NCBI GenBank assembly: GCA_910585785.1
Contig: CAJUEV010000015.1
Span: forward strand, 1 to 33,025
Source: an uncultured Christensenella sp.
GTDB taxonomy: Bacteria; Bacillota; Clostridia; Christensenellales; Borkfalkiaceae
Reading direction: 5' to 3'
DNA length: 33,025 bases
Shown here piece by piece: positions 21,171 through 30,512 of this stretch. A program made the position numbers and the translations under genes. The notes beneath the pieces were generated by a model. It saw only the letters and a program-made list of their open reading frames with translations. It made no database searches and was not told the DNA's origin. The first letter of the stretch is position 1, and every line of letters starts with the position of its first letter.

Positions 21171-23486
21171 TTATTCTTCTAAAATTTTTACTTCACCGCT
21201 TAACCCGTCCAGCGTAACAAGCGCGCCGTCGGGAATAAGTTGGGTTGCGTTTTTAAGCCCCGCCACTGCGGGAAGCCCCAACTCTCTTGCCACAACAAAA
21301 CTGTGCGAAAGCATACTGCCGTGCTCTACGATAAGCCCTGCCGCAAGCGGAAACAGGCTAATCCAACCGGGGTCGGTACGCTTTGTCAAAATTATGCTGC
21401 CTGCGGGCAATTTATCCGCCGTAGACTGCATCAATCTTACCCGAGCGGTAACCACTCCGCTTCCGCTGGGTATTCCGCAAAGACCTTCGCGCCTGACGTC
21501 GTTTTTAACGGGCAGCGGTCGGTCGCCGAAAAATACAACCCTGTCGTATACAGGCTTTTTAAGATATTCCTTTTCAGCCGCTTTACGCTCGTCAACAAGT
21601 TTTATGAAGTCGCCTTCGCCCGAAATTATTTCCTGCTTGGTAAGATAAAAAATATCTCTTGCGCAATTTATTCTGCCGCAAGCCGCATAGTTTTCACCGA
21701 AGGCTAAAAAAATGTTTCTCGCCACGGAATACGCATACGTTCTTTTAAGGCGTAAACGCTCTCTCAATCGCATATATTTTCTTGTTTTTGCGGCAAGCTT
21801 TTTAAGTTTTGCGGGTACTTCCGTCTTATAATACCCGCACTTTTTATTTTCTGCTGACAAATTATCTTTAATCATTGCGTAAAGAATAGTTTCGTCCTCA
21901 ATCATCGTAACCGTTTCAAGTTTAAGTTCGTCCATTACGCGCGCGCCGAAAAGTTGAAGGTATTCCTGCAAAACAGGCGATACGGATGTTCCCGCACGGT
22001 ATTTTTTGCAGAGTTCGTACTTGTCCAGCGTTAAAAAATCGTTATAAACGTTTTTGTCCCGTTTAACCGCTTCAACAATTCCAACAAGCTTGTTTGCGCT
22101 GTCCGCGCTTAAAACGTTGCCTCCGCTGCACACGTATTTGTTTATTTCTTCCTCAGAAACGCCCAGCCTTGCAGCCTTTTCTTTAAGTTTTCCGAAGTAA
22201 TACATAACGGCGCAGTCGTTTATTACGGGAACGACAAAACCGCTTATAATTTTTTGTATATTCTGCGAAATTTCAATTAGCCGGCTGTTTGTTCCGCTAA
22301 GTTTTTTGCCGTAATACGGCATAACGGTTTTTTCGAAATCGTTTTCAAAATCTTGCGCAAGTTTGTCTATATTTTTTACTTTAAGCGCAAAAACTAAGGC
22401 GGACTTTATATAATCGAACGCGTTTGGCTTTACTTTCAGTCCAAACTCCGTTTTATTGTCCACGCCTATCATATACTCGAAATATTCCGCCGACTTTTTA
22501 AACGGCAAAACGCTTACGGCAGTATACCAGCTGTTCATATTATAATAAATTTTGCCTTCGTAATAATACAGCATTTCGGCAAGCACGCCGCTTAGCGCGC
22601 CGCTCAATTTTTTGCGCACCTTGCCGCAATTCAAAAGCCCCGTATAAACGTCTTTGTACACTTCTTTTGCAAACGAAAAGGTAAGCGGCGAAGTTACGCC
22701 GAAAAAGGATTCCGCTATGTTCGCGTTGTCAATTAGCAAGCCGCGCTTGCGCGTGTCTATATTTTGATATGTCGTTATAGCGCGCGTCTGCAAAAAATAC
22801 GCTTTACCGTGCGCGTAAGCAAACTCCGCGTCCTGAAAAGTATTGGTTTTGGCGGAAATTTCACGGGCAAGCGCTACGATTTTGTTCAAAATTTCTTTGC
22901 TTAAAATATTTTCGCCTTCGCACTCCGTTTTTCCGCAATTTATTCTGTATATGGTGCCGCTTACCGTGCCGTCCACTATTTTGTCGCCCAGCCCTCTTGC
23001 AACGCTTATTACTATCTCGTCGGGATTGTCGGTAACGGGATTTACGGTGTTAATCACCCCCGCAAACTCCGCGTTTACCATTTCCTGTATAATTACGGCA
23101 ATCTGCACCCCGCAAACCGACAAACCGCGGGTTTCGCGGTACGCTTTGGCGCGTTCGGTAAAAGCGCTTTCGTAAACTTTGTAAATATATTGTAAAATAT
23201 CGGCTTTTTTAACGTTTAAATAGGACTCGTGCACGCCCGCAAAACTGTCCGCGGCGGAATCCTCGTCCACGGCGGAAGAACGCACCGCGTAAAGTTTTCC
23301 GTCGGAAAAAAGTTTATCTATTTCTTTGGCAAGTAAATTTTTTAAATATTCGTCCTTTGCGGCTTTTATAAAATAACTTACCGGACAAACGTAAAGACCC
23401 GGCGTGTTTTTTATGCCGAGCGAAAGCAGATTATAGGCTTTTCCTCCGATTTCGGCGACGCTGAGCGGCTTATTTGTTAAAATCAT
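21171..23486 (-). CDS. ATP-grasp / phosphohistidine swivel enzyme, rifampin phosphotransferase-like
   Basis: A 771-residue enzyme. Residues 1-240 are the PPDK/PEP-synthase ATP-binding region, with GGKAYNLLSL, AVRSSAVDEDSAADSFAG and QEMVNAEFAGVINTVNP. The swivel domain is at the extreme C-terminus, with the phosphorylated His728 in GSMLSHSFVVARELGLPAV and DGALVTLDGLSGEV. PEP synthase and PPDK place this His domain in the middle and end with a PEP-binding barrel; here that barrel is absent. The order ATP-grasp, substrate region, His domain is that of rifampin phosphotransferase and its relatives, so it probably transfers phosphate to a small molecule. The 430-residue middle part is diverged, so the substrate is open. 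It begins 46 nt after serS, beyond a hairpin, with AGGTG as SD. Confidence 0.85.
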   Translation of the reverse strand: MILTNKPLSVAEIGGKAYNLLSLGIKNTPGLYVCPVSYFIKAAKDEYLKNLLAKEIDKLFSDGKLYAVRSSAVDEDSAADSFAGVHESYLNVKKADILQYIYKVYESAFTERAKAYRETRGLSVCGVQIAVIIQEMVNAEFAGVINTVNPVTDNPDEIVISVARGLGDKIVDGTVSGTIYRINCGKTECEGENILSKEILNKIVALAREISAKTNTFQDAEFAYAHGKAYFLQTRAITTYQNIDTRKRGLLIDNANIAESFFGVTSPLTFSFAKEVYKDVYTGLLNCGKVRKKLSGALSGVLAEMLYYYEGKIYYNMNSWYTAVSVLPFKKSAEYFEYMIGVDNKTEFGLKVKPNAFDYIKSALVFALKVKNIDKLAQDFENDFEKTVMPYYGKKLSGTNSRLIEISQNIQKIISGFVVPVINDCAVMYYFGKLKEKAARLGVSEEEINKYVCSGGNVLSADSANKLVGIVEAVKRDKNVYNDFLTLDKYELCKKYRAGTSVSPVLQEYLQLFGARVMDELKLETVTMIEDETILYAMIKDNLSAENKKCGYYKTEVPAKLKKLAAKTRKYMRLRERLRLKRTYAYSVARNIFLAFGENYAACGRINCARDIFYLTKQEIISGEGDFIKLVDERKAAEKEYLKKPVYDRVVFFGDRPLPVKNDVRREGLCGIPSGSGVVTARVRLMQSTADKLPAGSIILTKRTDPGWISLFPLAAGLIVEHGSMLSHSFVVARELGLPAVAGLKNATQLIPDGALVTLDGLSGEVKILEE

Positions 23487-23494
23487 AATTCACC

Positions 23495-23523
23495 TAAAAA
23501 GAGCGCGTTATAAAACGCGCTCT
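23495..23523 (-). terminator. intrinsic terminator between serS and the phosphotransferase-like gene
   Basis: AGAGCGCGTT pairs with AACGCGCTCT (23500-23509 with 23514-23523) around a four-base loop, followed on the minus strand by TTTTTAGG. The SD of the downstream gene starts within this tail, so read-through would supply that gene. Confidence 0.85.
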
Positions 23524-23532
23524 CAATTTAAA

Positions 23533-24828
23533 TTATTTATTTTTGGGGCAAAGTTTTTCCTTACCGCCCATATAGGGACGGAGTACGGGCGGGATATATA
23601 CGCTTCCGTCCGCCTGTAAATGATTTTCAAGGAAGGCAATAAGCATTCTGGGAGGGGCTACAACCGTGTTGTTCAGGGTATGAGCAAACTCGTTTCTGCC
23701 CGTTTTTAAGTTTTTATACCTTATTCCCAGCCTTCTTGCCTGCGCGTCGGTAAGGTTTGAGCAACTGCCGACTTCAAAATATTTTTTCTGGCGGGGGCTC
23801 CAAGCCTCTATATCGCAGCTTTTGTACTTCATATCCGCAAGGTCGCCCGAGCAACAAATAAGCTGGCGCACGGGAATTTCCATTGAAACGAAAAGTTCTA
23901 CCGTATAATTCCAAAGTTTTTCGTACCACTCGGCGCTTTCTTCCGGCTTGCAAATTACAATCATTTCCTGCTTTTCAAATTGGTGAATACGGTAAATTCC
24001 GCGTTCTTCCAACCCGTGGGCGCCCTTTTCCTTTCTGAAACAGGGCGAATACGACGTCAACGTCTGCGGAAGTTTATCTTCCGTCAAAACGGCTCCCATA
24101 AAGCGGCCTATCATAGAATGCTCGGAAGTGCCTATAAGATAAAGGTCTTCGCCTTCTATCTTGTACATCATTCCTTCCATTTCTTCAAAGCTCATAACGC
24201 CGGTAACAACGTCGCTTCTTATCATATAAGGGGGAATGCAGTAAGTGAAGCCCTTGTCTATCATAAAGTCGCGGGCATACGTCAAAACTGCGGAATGAAG
24301 GCGTGCAACGTCGCCCGTAAGATAATAAAAACCGTTGCCGCTGGTACGCCTTGCGCTGTCCAAATCGATTCCGTCAAGACTTTCCAAAATATCAAGGTGA
24401 TATGGCACGTCAAATGACTTTTCCGCAGGTTTCAAAAAGACTTTGCCTTCAACGTTGCAACTGTCGTCCTTGCCTAAGGGCACGTCGTCCGCGATTATGT
24501 TGGGTATGGACATCATCGCTTTTTTAAGTTTATTTTCTATTTCCGCGGTTTCCGCTTCTATAGCGGCGACTCTTTCGTTATTTGCGACGGAAACGGCTTT
24601 TACTTTGTCCGCTTCGTCCTTTTTACCTTCGCGCATAAGCGCGCCTATCTGTTTTGCAAGAGAATTTCTTTGCGCGCGGAGATTGTCGCCTTCAAGTTGA
24701 AGCGCGCGCTTTTGCTTGTCAAGAGAGATAACCTCGTCCACAAGCGGCAGTTTATGGTCCTGAAACTTCTTTTTTATGTTGTTTTTTACAAGGTCGGGGT
24801 TTTCTCTTATAAGGTTTATATCAATCAT
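23533..24828 (-). CDS. serS: seryl-tRNA synthetase
   Basis: A 431-residue class II synthetase that charges tRNA-Ser. The N-terminal long antiparallel coiled coil (about 27-100) grips the tRNA long arm. The catalytic core shows motif 2 around CFRKEKGAHGLEERGIYRIH and motif 3 around NNTVVAPPRMLIAFLENH, with the C-terminal VLRPYMGGKE. Length is standard. AAGAGG lies about 9 nt upstream of the ATG. The leader, about 75 nt from its promoter, is too short for a T-box; it contains instead a 20-bp perfect palindrome touching the SD. Confidence 0.98.
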   Translation of the reverse strand: MIDINLIRENPDLVKNNIKKKFQDHKLPLVDEVISLDKQKRALQLEGDNLRAQRNSLAKQIGALMREGKKDEADKVKAVSVANNERVAAIEAETAEIENKLKKAMMSIPNIIADDVPLGKDDSCNVEGKVFLKPAEKSFDVPYHLDILESLDGIDLDSARRTSGNGFYYLTGDVARLHSAVLTYARDFMIDKGFTYCIPPYMIRSDVVTGVMSFEEMEGMMYKIEGEDLYLIGTSEHSMIGRFMGAVLTEDKLPQTLTSYSPCFRKEKGAHGLEERGIYRIHQFEKQEMIVICKPEESAEWYEKLWNYTVELFVSMEIPVRQLICCSGDLADMKYKSCDIEAWSPRQKKYFEVGSCSNLTDAQARRLGIRYKNLKTGRNEFAHTLNNTVVAPPRMLIAFLENHLQADGSVYIPPVLRPYMGGKEKLCPKNK

Positions 24829-24840
24829 TTTTAAATTCCT

Positions 24841-24860
24841 CTTTTAATACGTATTAAAAG
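24841..24860. repeat. 20-bp perfect palindrome overlapping the serS SD
   Basis: CTTTTAATACGTATTAAAAG reads the same on both strands. It lies in the serS leader, and its last three bases form part of the AAGAGG SD. It could be an operator for a dimeric repressor or an RNA hairpin that masks the ribosome site. No protein partner can be named. Confidence 0.6.
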
Positions 24861-24909
24861 CGTTAAATTTTGACATTTCACTATTAACTATATGGGAAAT
24901 CTCATAGAA

Positions 24910-24938
24910 ATTATATAGCAATTAACTTTCAAAAGCAA
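24910..24938 (-). promoter_or_regulatory. sigma-A promoter of serS
   Basis: TTGCTT (24933-24938) and TATAAT (24910-24915) on the minus strand are 17 bp apart, placing the start near 24903. Confidence 0.72.
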
Positions 24939-24959
24939 ATAAATTTTCCGTAAAATATC

Positions 24960-24989
24960 TTGAAAATCATACCTTTTGTATGTTATACT
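24960..24989 (+). promoter_or_regulatory. sigma-A promoter of the P-type ATPase gene
   Basis: TTGAAA (24960-24965) and TATACT (24984-24989) are 18 bp apart; a perfect TATAAT overlaps at 24989-24994 but with poor spacing. The ATG lies about 30 nt downstream without a clear SD. Confidence 0.5.
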
Positions 24990-25022
24990 ATAATAGTATA
25001 AAAATAACTTAGACGGTTTTAT

Positions 25023-27863
25023 ATGAGCAAAATTATTTTTAAAAGAAATTTAAACAATCCGCAGGACGAAAATACGGAAGCGGCGGAAACCGCCGAACAG
25101 GTAAATTCGGCAAAATCCGATAAAGCGGAAAAGTCCGAAAAGGCGGCGAAACCAGAAAAAACGGCAAAACAAGTAAAAGTTGCCGAAGTTAAGGAAGATA
25201 CTTCCGAACAGGTTCGTCAGGACAAAGCCCCCCCCTCCACCGTTTCCGCTCAGCGCGAAGAAGCGGTCCAAATGGCTTTATTCCCCGGGGACGAACAAAA
25301 AGCCGCGCCCACATCGGTTGAAAACGAAACGGATAAAACGGAAACTTTCAATAAAGAAAAGATAGTTAAGTATTTTAAGCGCCATCCCAAAAAGACGGTA
25401 AACACCAAGGTTGAAAGATTTTCACCAAAGCTGAACAAAGGTCTTTCCGCCGAACAGGTTGAAACGCGCTTCCGTCAGTTTTTGTTTAACGACACAAATA
25501 AAAAGTTTTCTCGTTCGTACGCAAGTATTTTTATAGGCAATATCTGCACGTTTTTCAATTTGCTTTGCTTGCTGGCGTTTATTGCGCTTTTACTTGCAAA
25601 CACGCAAAAATTTTCAAACTATCTGGTTATAGTTATAACCACCGCCAACATCGTTATAGGCATAGTTCAGGAAATTCGTTCCAAACTTGCGATTGACAAA
25701 CTTTCGATACTTTCGTCAAACACCGTCAAAGTAATACGAGACGGCGAAACGGTTGAAATACCGATAAAAGAAATTGTTGTTGACGACGTAATTATTCTTG
25801 ATTTGGGCAATCAGGTGCCCGCCGACTGTATTCTCGCGGAAGGCACTGTGGAAGTAAACGAAAGTTTGCTTACGGGCGAGTCGATAGCAATAAAAAAACA
25901 GGTAGGCGATATTTTGTACGCGGGAAGTTTTATATCTTCCGGCACGGGTAAATTCCGCGTTGAGAAAGTCGGTAAAGAAACTTATCTTGAAAAACTTTCT
26001 TCCAAAGCCAAAAAATACAAGCGCCCCAATTCCGAGTTGATGAACTCCACCAAACTCATAATAAAATGTATTTCCGTGCTTATAGTGCCCATTGCTATAT
26101 TTACGTTTTTGCGCACTTACTCCACGGTAAAGGGCTTGCCCCCGACCGACTCCACGTTTACCGACGCTTCCGTACTTGAAGGAATTTTTTCGGCAAACAT
26201 AAACTATGCAATTCAACGCACCTGCACCGTTGTAATAGGTATGATACCTTCCGGTATGCTTTTGCTTACTTCGCTTGCGCTTGCCGTGGGAATTATCAGG
26301 CTTGCTAAGTCCAACACGCTTGTACAGGATATGTACTCGCTGGAAATGCTTGCAAGGGTAAACGTATTATGCCTTGACAAAACGGGAACCATTACGGACG
26401 GCAGAATGCGCGTAAACGATATGGTAATTTTAAACACCGTAGGCGACCACCCTATAAACGACATTATCGGCAGCATTTTAAGGGAACTTGACGGCAACAA
26501 TCAGACTTCGATAGCGCTTTACAACCACTTCGGTTTCAGCGACAAGTATTCGGCGGTAGCAAAACTGCCGTTCTCCTCAAAAAGAAAACTTTCCGCCGTC
26601 ACTTTCGACGACATAGGCACTTTCGCTATGGGCGCGCCCGAATTTGTTTTGAAGCCGTATCCCGCGAAGGTTGAACGTATTGTAAAACAATATGCGCAGA
26701 TGGGTTTGCGAGTTTTGGTACTTGCGCACTCCACGGGCGCGATTTCCGGCGATAAATTGCCCGCGGTTATGAAGCCGATTGCAATAATTTCTATTGCGGA
26801 CAACGTGCGCGAGGACGCCGTAGACACCATTAAATGGTTTAAAGAAAACGAAGTAAACGTAAAGGTAATATCGGGCGACAACCCCGTTACGGTAGCGGAA
26901 GTTGCCAAGCGCGCGGGAATTGCTCACGCGGAAAAATTTATTTCGCTTGAAGGCTTAAACGACAAAGAAGTGGAAAACGTAGCCAACAAATACACCGTTT
27001 TCGGCAGAGTTTCGCCCGAGCAAAAGGCGATACTTGTGCGCTCGATTAAGTCCGAAGGCAACACCGTTGCAATGACGGGCGACGGCGTAAACGATATTTT
27101 GGCGCTTAAAGAAGCGGATTGCGCTATTTCGGTTGCTTCCGGCAGCGAAGCGGCAAGAAACGTAAGCCACCTTGTGCTTATGGACAACAACTTCGGCTCT
27201 ATGCCAAAAGTTGTTGCAGAAGGCAGACGAGTTATAAACAACATTCAAAACTCGTCCTCGCTGTACCTTATGAAGACGCTGTTTACCGCCATTTTAGCGA
27301 CTATATGTATTTTTATGTCCAGACCTTATTTGTTTATGCCCGCGAATATGTTGCTTTTGGAAACGGCGATAATCGGCGTACCTTCCTTCTTCCTTTCGTT
27401 ACAGCCCAACAAAGAGCGCGTGCAAGGCAAATTTATAGCGCACGTTATGAGCGGGGCCGTTTCAGGCGCGCTATTGATGATTATTTGCGTTATGGCGATG
27501 TATTTGACGGCTGAAATAAGTCCGCAGACGTTTGACGACAAGCACAGAATGGCGATGTGTATGCTTGCTTTGACGTTCTCAGGCTTTGTAATGGTATTCA
27601 GGCTATGCAAGCCTTTCAACGTGTACAGGACGGTTTTATGCGCTTCCGTATTGGCGATATGCGTTGTGGCGCTTTACGTAACCACTCTCCCCGTCGCCAT
27701 TTTACAGGATATGCTGTTTGACGGTTGGAGCGAACTGACGTGGGACTACGGACAAATTTTAACGATTGTCGTTATAATAGAAGCCGCCTTCCCGCTTTCA
27801 AGCTGGCTTATAAAGATTATGCACGTCATTATGCCGACGGGCAAAAAAGTGAAAAACAAATAA
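25023..27863 (+). CDS. CtpE-like cation-transporting P-type ATPase with charged N-terminal extension
   Basis: A 946-residue membrane pump. The phosphorylation motif DKTGTIT has Asp452, the actuator domain has TGES (near 282), and the hinge has TGDGVND (near 685). The segment before the phosphorylation site (LLLTSLALAVGIIRLAKSNTL), with EMLARVNVLCLDKTGT, matches the CtpE branch, whose mycobacterial member is linked to calcium uptake; the ion here is inferred. The M4 motif that is usually PEGL reads IPSGM, with Ser in place of Glu. The first 120 residues are an unusual low-complexity stretch rich in Glu, Lys and Ala, with repeats of AEKSEK/KPEKTAK type and no membrane segment, facing the cytoplasm. 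About ten membrane helices follow in the usual layout. A single-gene unit between two terminators or promoters. Confidence 0.9.
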   Translation: MSKIIFKRNLNNPQDENTEAAETAEQVNSAKSDKAEKSEKAAKPEKTAKQVKVAEVKEDTSEQVRQDKAPPSTVSAQREEAVQMALFPGDEQKAAPTSVENETDKTETFNKEKIVKYFKRHPKKTVNTKVERFSPKLNKGLSAEQVETRFRQFLFNDTNKKFSRSYASIFIGNICTFFNLLCLLAFIALLLANTQKFSNYLVIVITTANIVIGIVQEIRSKLAIDKLSILSSNTVKVIRDGETVEIPIKEIVVDDVIILDLGNQVPADCILAEGTVEVNESLLTGESIAIKKQVGDILYAGSFISSGTGKFRVEKVGKETYLEKLSSKAKKYKRPNSELMNSTKLIIKCISVLIVPIAIFTFLRTYSTVKGLPPTDSTFTDASVLEGIFSANINYAIQRTCTVVIGMIPSGMLLLTSLALAVGIIRLAKSNTLVQDMYSLEMLARVNVLCLDKTGTITDGRMRVNDMVILNTVGDHPINDIIGSILRELDGNNQTSIALYNHFGFSDKYSAVAKLPFSSKRKLSAVTFDDIGTFAMGAPEFVLKPYPAKVERIVKQYAQMGLRVLVLAHSTGAISGDKLPAVMKPIAIISIADNVREDAVDTIKWFKENEVNVKVISGDNPVTVAEVAKRAGIAHAEKFISLEGLNDKEVENVANKYTVFGRVSPEQKAILVRSIKSEGNTVAMTGDGVNDILALKEADCAISVASGSEAARNVSHLVLMDNNFGSMPKVVAEGRRVINNIQNSSSLYLMKTLFTAILATICIFMSRPYLFMPANMLLLETAIIGVPSFFLSLQPNKERVQGKFIAHVMSGAVSGALLMIICVMAMYLTAEISPQTFDDKHRMAMCMLALTFSGFVMVFRLCKPFNVYRTVLCASVLAICVVALYVTTLPVAILQDMLFDGWSELTWDYGQILTIVVIIEAAFPLSSWLIKIMHVIMPTGKKVKNK

Positions 27864-27885
27864 ACTGAATTACAAAATATAACGA

Positions 27886-27920
27886 AGCCCGAACGCTTTA
27901 AGCGTTCGGGCTCCGTATTT
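27886..27920. terminator. bidirectional intrinsic terminator between ATPase gene and gyrA
   Basis: AGCCCGAACGCT pairs perfectly with AGCGTTCGGGCT (27886-27897 with 27901-27912) around a TTA loop. A T-rich stretch lies on the right side, and the stem stands between convergent genes. Confidence 0.85.
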
Positions 27921-27937
27921 TATCAGATATTTATTTT

Positions 27938-30502
27938 TTATTCTTCGCCGTCCGTTTCTTCCGCAGTTTCGGGCACGTCCGCAGCGGTTTCTTCGGGAGC
28001 GGCGGCTTCCGCCTCCTCATCCCTTTCGGTAATCGCAACCGTAGCCACAAGCCCGTCTTTCAGCCGCATAAGGCGCACTCCGCGCGAAGCCCTGCCGAAT
28101 TTAGAGATATCGGCGCAGTGCATTCTTATAATCGTTCCGCCGTCGGAAATAATCATAACGTCTTCGTCTTCCGGAACAACCTGCTTTAAATTAACCAGCG
28201 CGCCCGTAACCTCGTTGAACGTACCCGCCTTAATACCTTTGCCGGCTCTGCCCTGAACGCGGTAATCTTCTATCTTGCTGCGCTTTCCGAAGCCGTTTGC
28301 AGTCACGGTAAGCACGTCTTTATTTTCGTCGACTACAAGCAAATCCACAAGCGCGTCGTTTTCGCCGTCAAGCTTCATTGCGCGCACGCCCGCCGTATCT
28401 CTGCCCATTGAGCGGACGTTGCTTTCGTCAAAGCGTATGCACTTGCCCGCGCGGGAAGCAATCATCAACTCGTTGCTACCCGTAGTGAACTGTACGGAAA
28501 TAAGCCTGTCGCCCTCGTTGAGTTTTATGGCAATTTTACCGTTGCGGTTTATACGAGCAAATTCTTCCAATTTGGTCTTTTTAATCAAGCCGTTTTGAGT
28601 TGCAAACGCTATATAGCCTTCCGCGTCCTCTTTTACGGGAATTATATTTGTCACTTTTTCGTCCTGCGCTATCTGAACAAGGTTTACCATAGCCCTGCCG
28701 CGCGCCGTCCTTGCCGCTTCGGGAATTTCAAACGCTTTGATTCTGTATACTTTGCCGTAGGTGGAGAAAAGAAGCAAATCGTCGTGAGAGGAGCAGACGA
28801 ACATTTTTTCGACAAAGTCTTCCTCTTTTGGTTTGTGTCCCGTAATGCCCTTGCCGCCGCGGTGCTGTGCGCGGTATTCGGCAACAGGCAGACGTTTTAC
28901 GTAACCCGAGTGCGTCATAGAAACAACAACCTGTTCTACGGGTATAAGGTCCGCGTCCTCTATATCGCCGCTGAAATCAACCGAAATTTCCGTTTTTCTT
29001 TCGGAAGGATATTTGCGCTTTATTTCAAGCAAGTCGGTCTTTATTATTTCAAGCACGCGCCCTTCGTTTGCAAGAATGTCCTTATAGTCCGCAATCTGTG
29101 CTTCGAGAGAGTCAAGTTCGCCCGTAAGTTTATCAACTTCAAGGTGAGAAATTCTGAAAAGGCGCATTTCAGCAACGGCGGTAGCCTGTTTTTCGTCAAG
29201 AGCGAAGTTTTGGGTGAGTTTGCGAACGCAATCGCTTTTGTCTGTTGCGCTTTTGCACACTTCAACAACTTCGTTTATGCTTGCCTGCGCAATAACCAAA
29301 CCGCGCAAAATATGCGCCGAGTCTTCCGCTTTGTTTAAGTCGTATTTAGTACGTCTGGTTATAACGTCCTTCTGATGTTCGAGGTAGTAATACAGACATT
29401 CTTTGAGGTTGAGAATTTTAGGCGTGCCGTCGACAAGCGCAAGCATTATAATTCCGTCCGAAACCTGCAAATTGGTATATTTGTAAAGCAAGTTTAAAAC
29501 TACCTGAGCGTTTGCGTCTTTTTTTACTTCGACTACTATGCGCATACCTTCGCGGTCGGATTCTTCGCGAATGTCTGCAATTCCCTCAATTTTTTTGTTT
29601 TTAACAAGGTCGGCTATGCTTTCAATAAGTTTAGCCTTATTCACCTGATAGGGAATTTCTGTCACAACTATGCGCGTGCGCGTCTGGTTGCCGCTTTGGT
29701 ATTCTTCAATCTCGCAGCGGGAACGTATTATTATGCTGCCGCGCCCCGTTCTGTAAGCCTTTTTTATGCCGCTTCTGCCCATTATCAGCGCGCCCGTAGG
29801 GAAGTCGGGGGCGACAATGTATTCCATCAGCCCTTCCACGTCGATATCCGGGTTTTCGATAAGCGCTATAACGCCGTCAATACACTCGCCAAGGTTGTGG
29901 GGAGGTATATTAGTAGCCATACCGACGGCGATGCCGTCAGAGCCGTTTACAAGCAAATTAGGAAAGCGCGCGGGCAATACGCAGGGTTGCAAACCCGTAT
30001 CGTCGAACGTGGGATAGAAGTCTATCGTTTCCTTGTCCAAATCGCGCAGCATTTCGGAAGATAGTTTTGAAAGCCTTGCTTCCGTATACCTCATTGCCGC
30101 GGGGGGGTCGCCGTCGACAGAGCCGAAGTTGCCGTGACTTTCCACAAGCGGGAAGTTTATGGAAAAGTCCTGCGCAAGTCTGACAAGCGCGTCGTAAATA
30201 GAGCTGTCGCCGTGGGGGTGATATTTACCCATACAATCACCGACGATACGCGCGCTTTTACGGAAAGGCTTGTCGTTATAAAGTCCCATTTCGTGCATTG
30301 AATAAAGTATTCTGCGATGAACGGGCTTTAATCCGTCGCGCACGTCGGGAATGGCGCGGGAAACATTTACCGCCATTGCGTACGCTATAAACGATTTTTT
30401 AAGTTCTTCGTCCACTTCTCTGTCGAGAAGTCTGGTCATTTCAAGAGTCTTTTTAAATTCTTCCGTCAACTCGGGACTGGTGTCTTTTTTGGATTTAGCC
30501 AT
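27938..30502 (-). CDS. gyrA: DNA gyrase subunit A
   Basis: An 854-residue topoisomerase subunit that cleaves and rejoins DNA; together with GyrB it introduces negative supercoils. The catalytic Tyr139 is in MRYTEAR. The quinolone region reads HPHGDSSIYD, with Ser100 and Asp104 at the places of E. coli Ser83 and Asp87, so the common resistance changes are absent. The GyrA box is present as HRGGKGI, and the C-terminal six-blade repeats follow. The protein ends in a tail of about 30 Glu/Ala-rich residues. I chose the ATG at 30502, which has an AAGGAG SD and starts MAKSKK; the frame runs to 30532 but that would overlap gyrB. Gap to gyrB is 10 nt. Confidence 0.98.
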   Translation of the reverse strand: MAKSKKDTSPELTEEFKKTLEMTRLLDREVDEELKKSFIAYAMAVNVSRAIPDVRDGLKPVHRRILYSMHEMGLYNDKPFRKSARIVGDCMGKYHPHGDSSIYDALVRLAQDFSINFPLVESHGNFGSVDGDPPAAMRYTEARLSKLSSEMLRDLDKETIDFYPTFDDTGLQPCVLPARFPNLLVNGSDGIAVGMATNIPPHNLGECIDGVIALIENPDIDVEGLMEYIVAPDFPTGALIMGRSGIKKAYRTGRGSIIIRSRCEIEEYQSGNQTRTRIVVTEIPYQVNKAKLIESIADLVKNKKIEGIADIREESDREGMRIVVEVKKDANAQVVLNLLYKYTNLQVSDGIIMLALVDGTPKILNLKECLYYYLEHQKDVITRRTKYDLNKAEDSAHILRGLVIAQASINEVVEVCKSATDKSDCVRKLTQNFALDEKQATAVAEMRLFRISHLEVDKLTGELDSLEAQIADYKDILANEGRVLEIIKTDLLEIKRKYPSERKTEISVDFSGDIEDADLIPVEQVVVSMTHSGYVKRLPVAEYRAQHRGGKGITGHKPKEEDFVEKMFVCSSHDDLLLFSTYGKVYRIKAFEIPEAARTARGRAMVNLVQIAQDEKVTNIIPVKEDAEGYIAFATQNGLIKKTKLEEFARINRNGKIAIKLNEGDRLISVQFTTGSNELMIASRAGKCIRFDESNVRSMGRDTAGVRAMKLDGENDALVDLLVVDENKDVLTVTANGFGKRSKIEDYRVQGRAGKGIKAGTFNEVTGALVNLKQVVPEDEDVMIISDGGTIIRMHCADISKFGRASRGVRLMRLKDGLVATVAITERDEEAEAAAPEETAADVPETAEETDGEE

Positions 30503-30512
30503 TATTATCTCC

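Noticed and set aside
24829..24909. T-box riboswitch before serS
   Set aside because: The leader is about 75 nt, far too short, and has no terminator or conserved T-box sequence.
28595..29338. A 247-codon plus-strand frame inside gyrA
   Set aside because: It lies antisense to conserved gyrA sequence, with no SD and a Phe/Tyr/Arg-rich product typical of a shadow frame.
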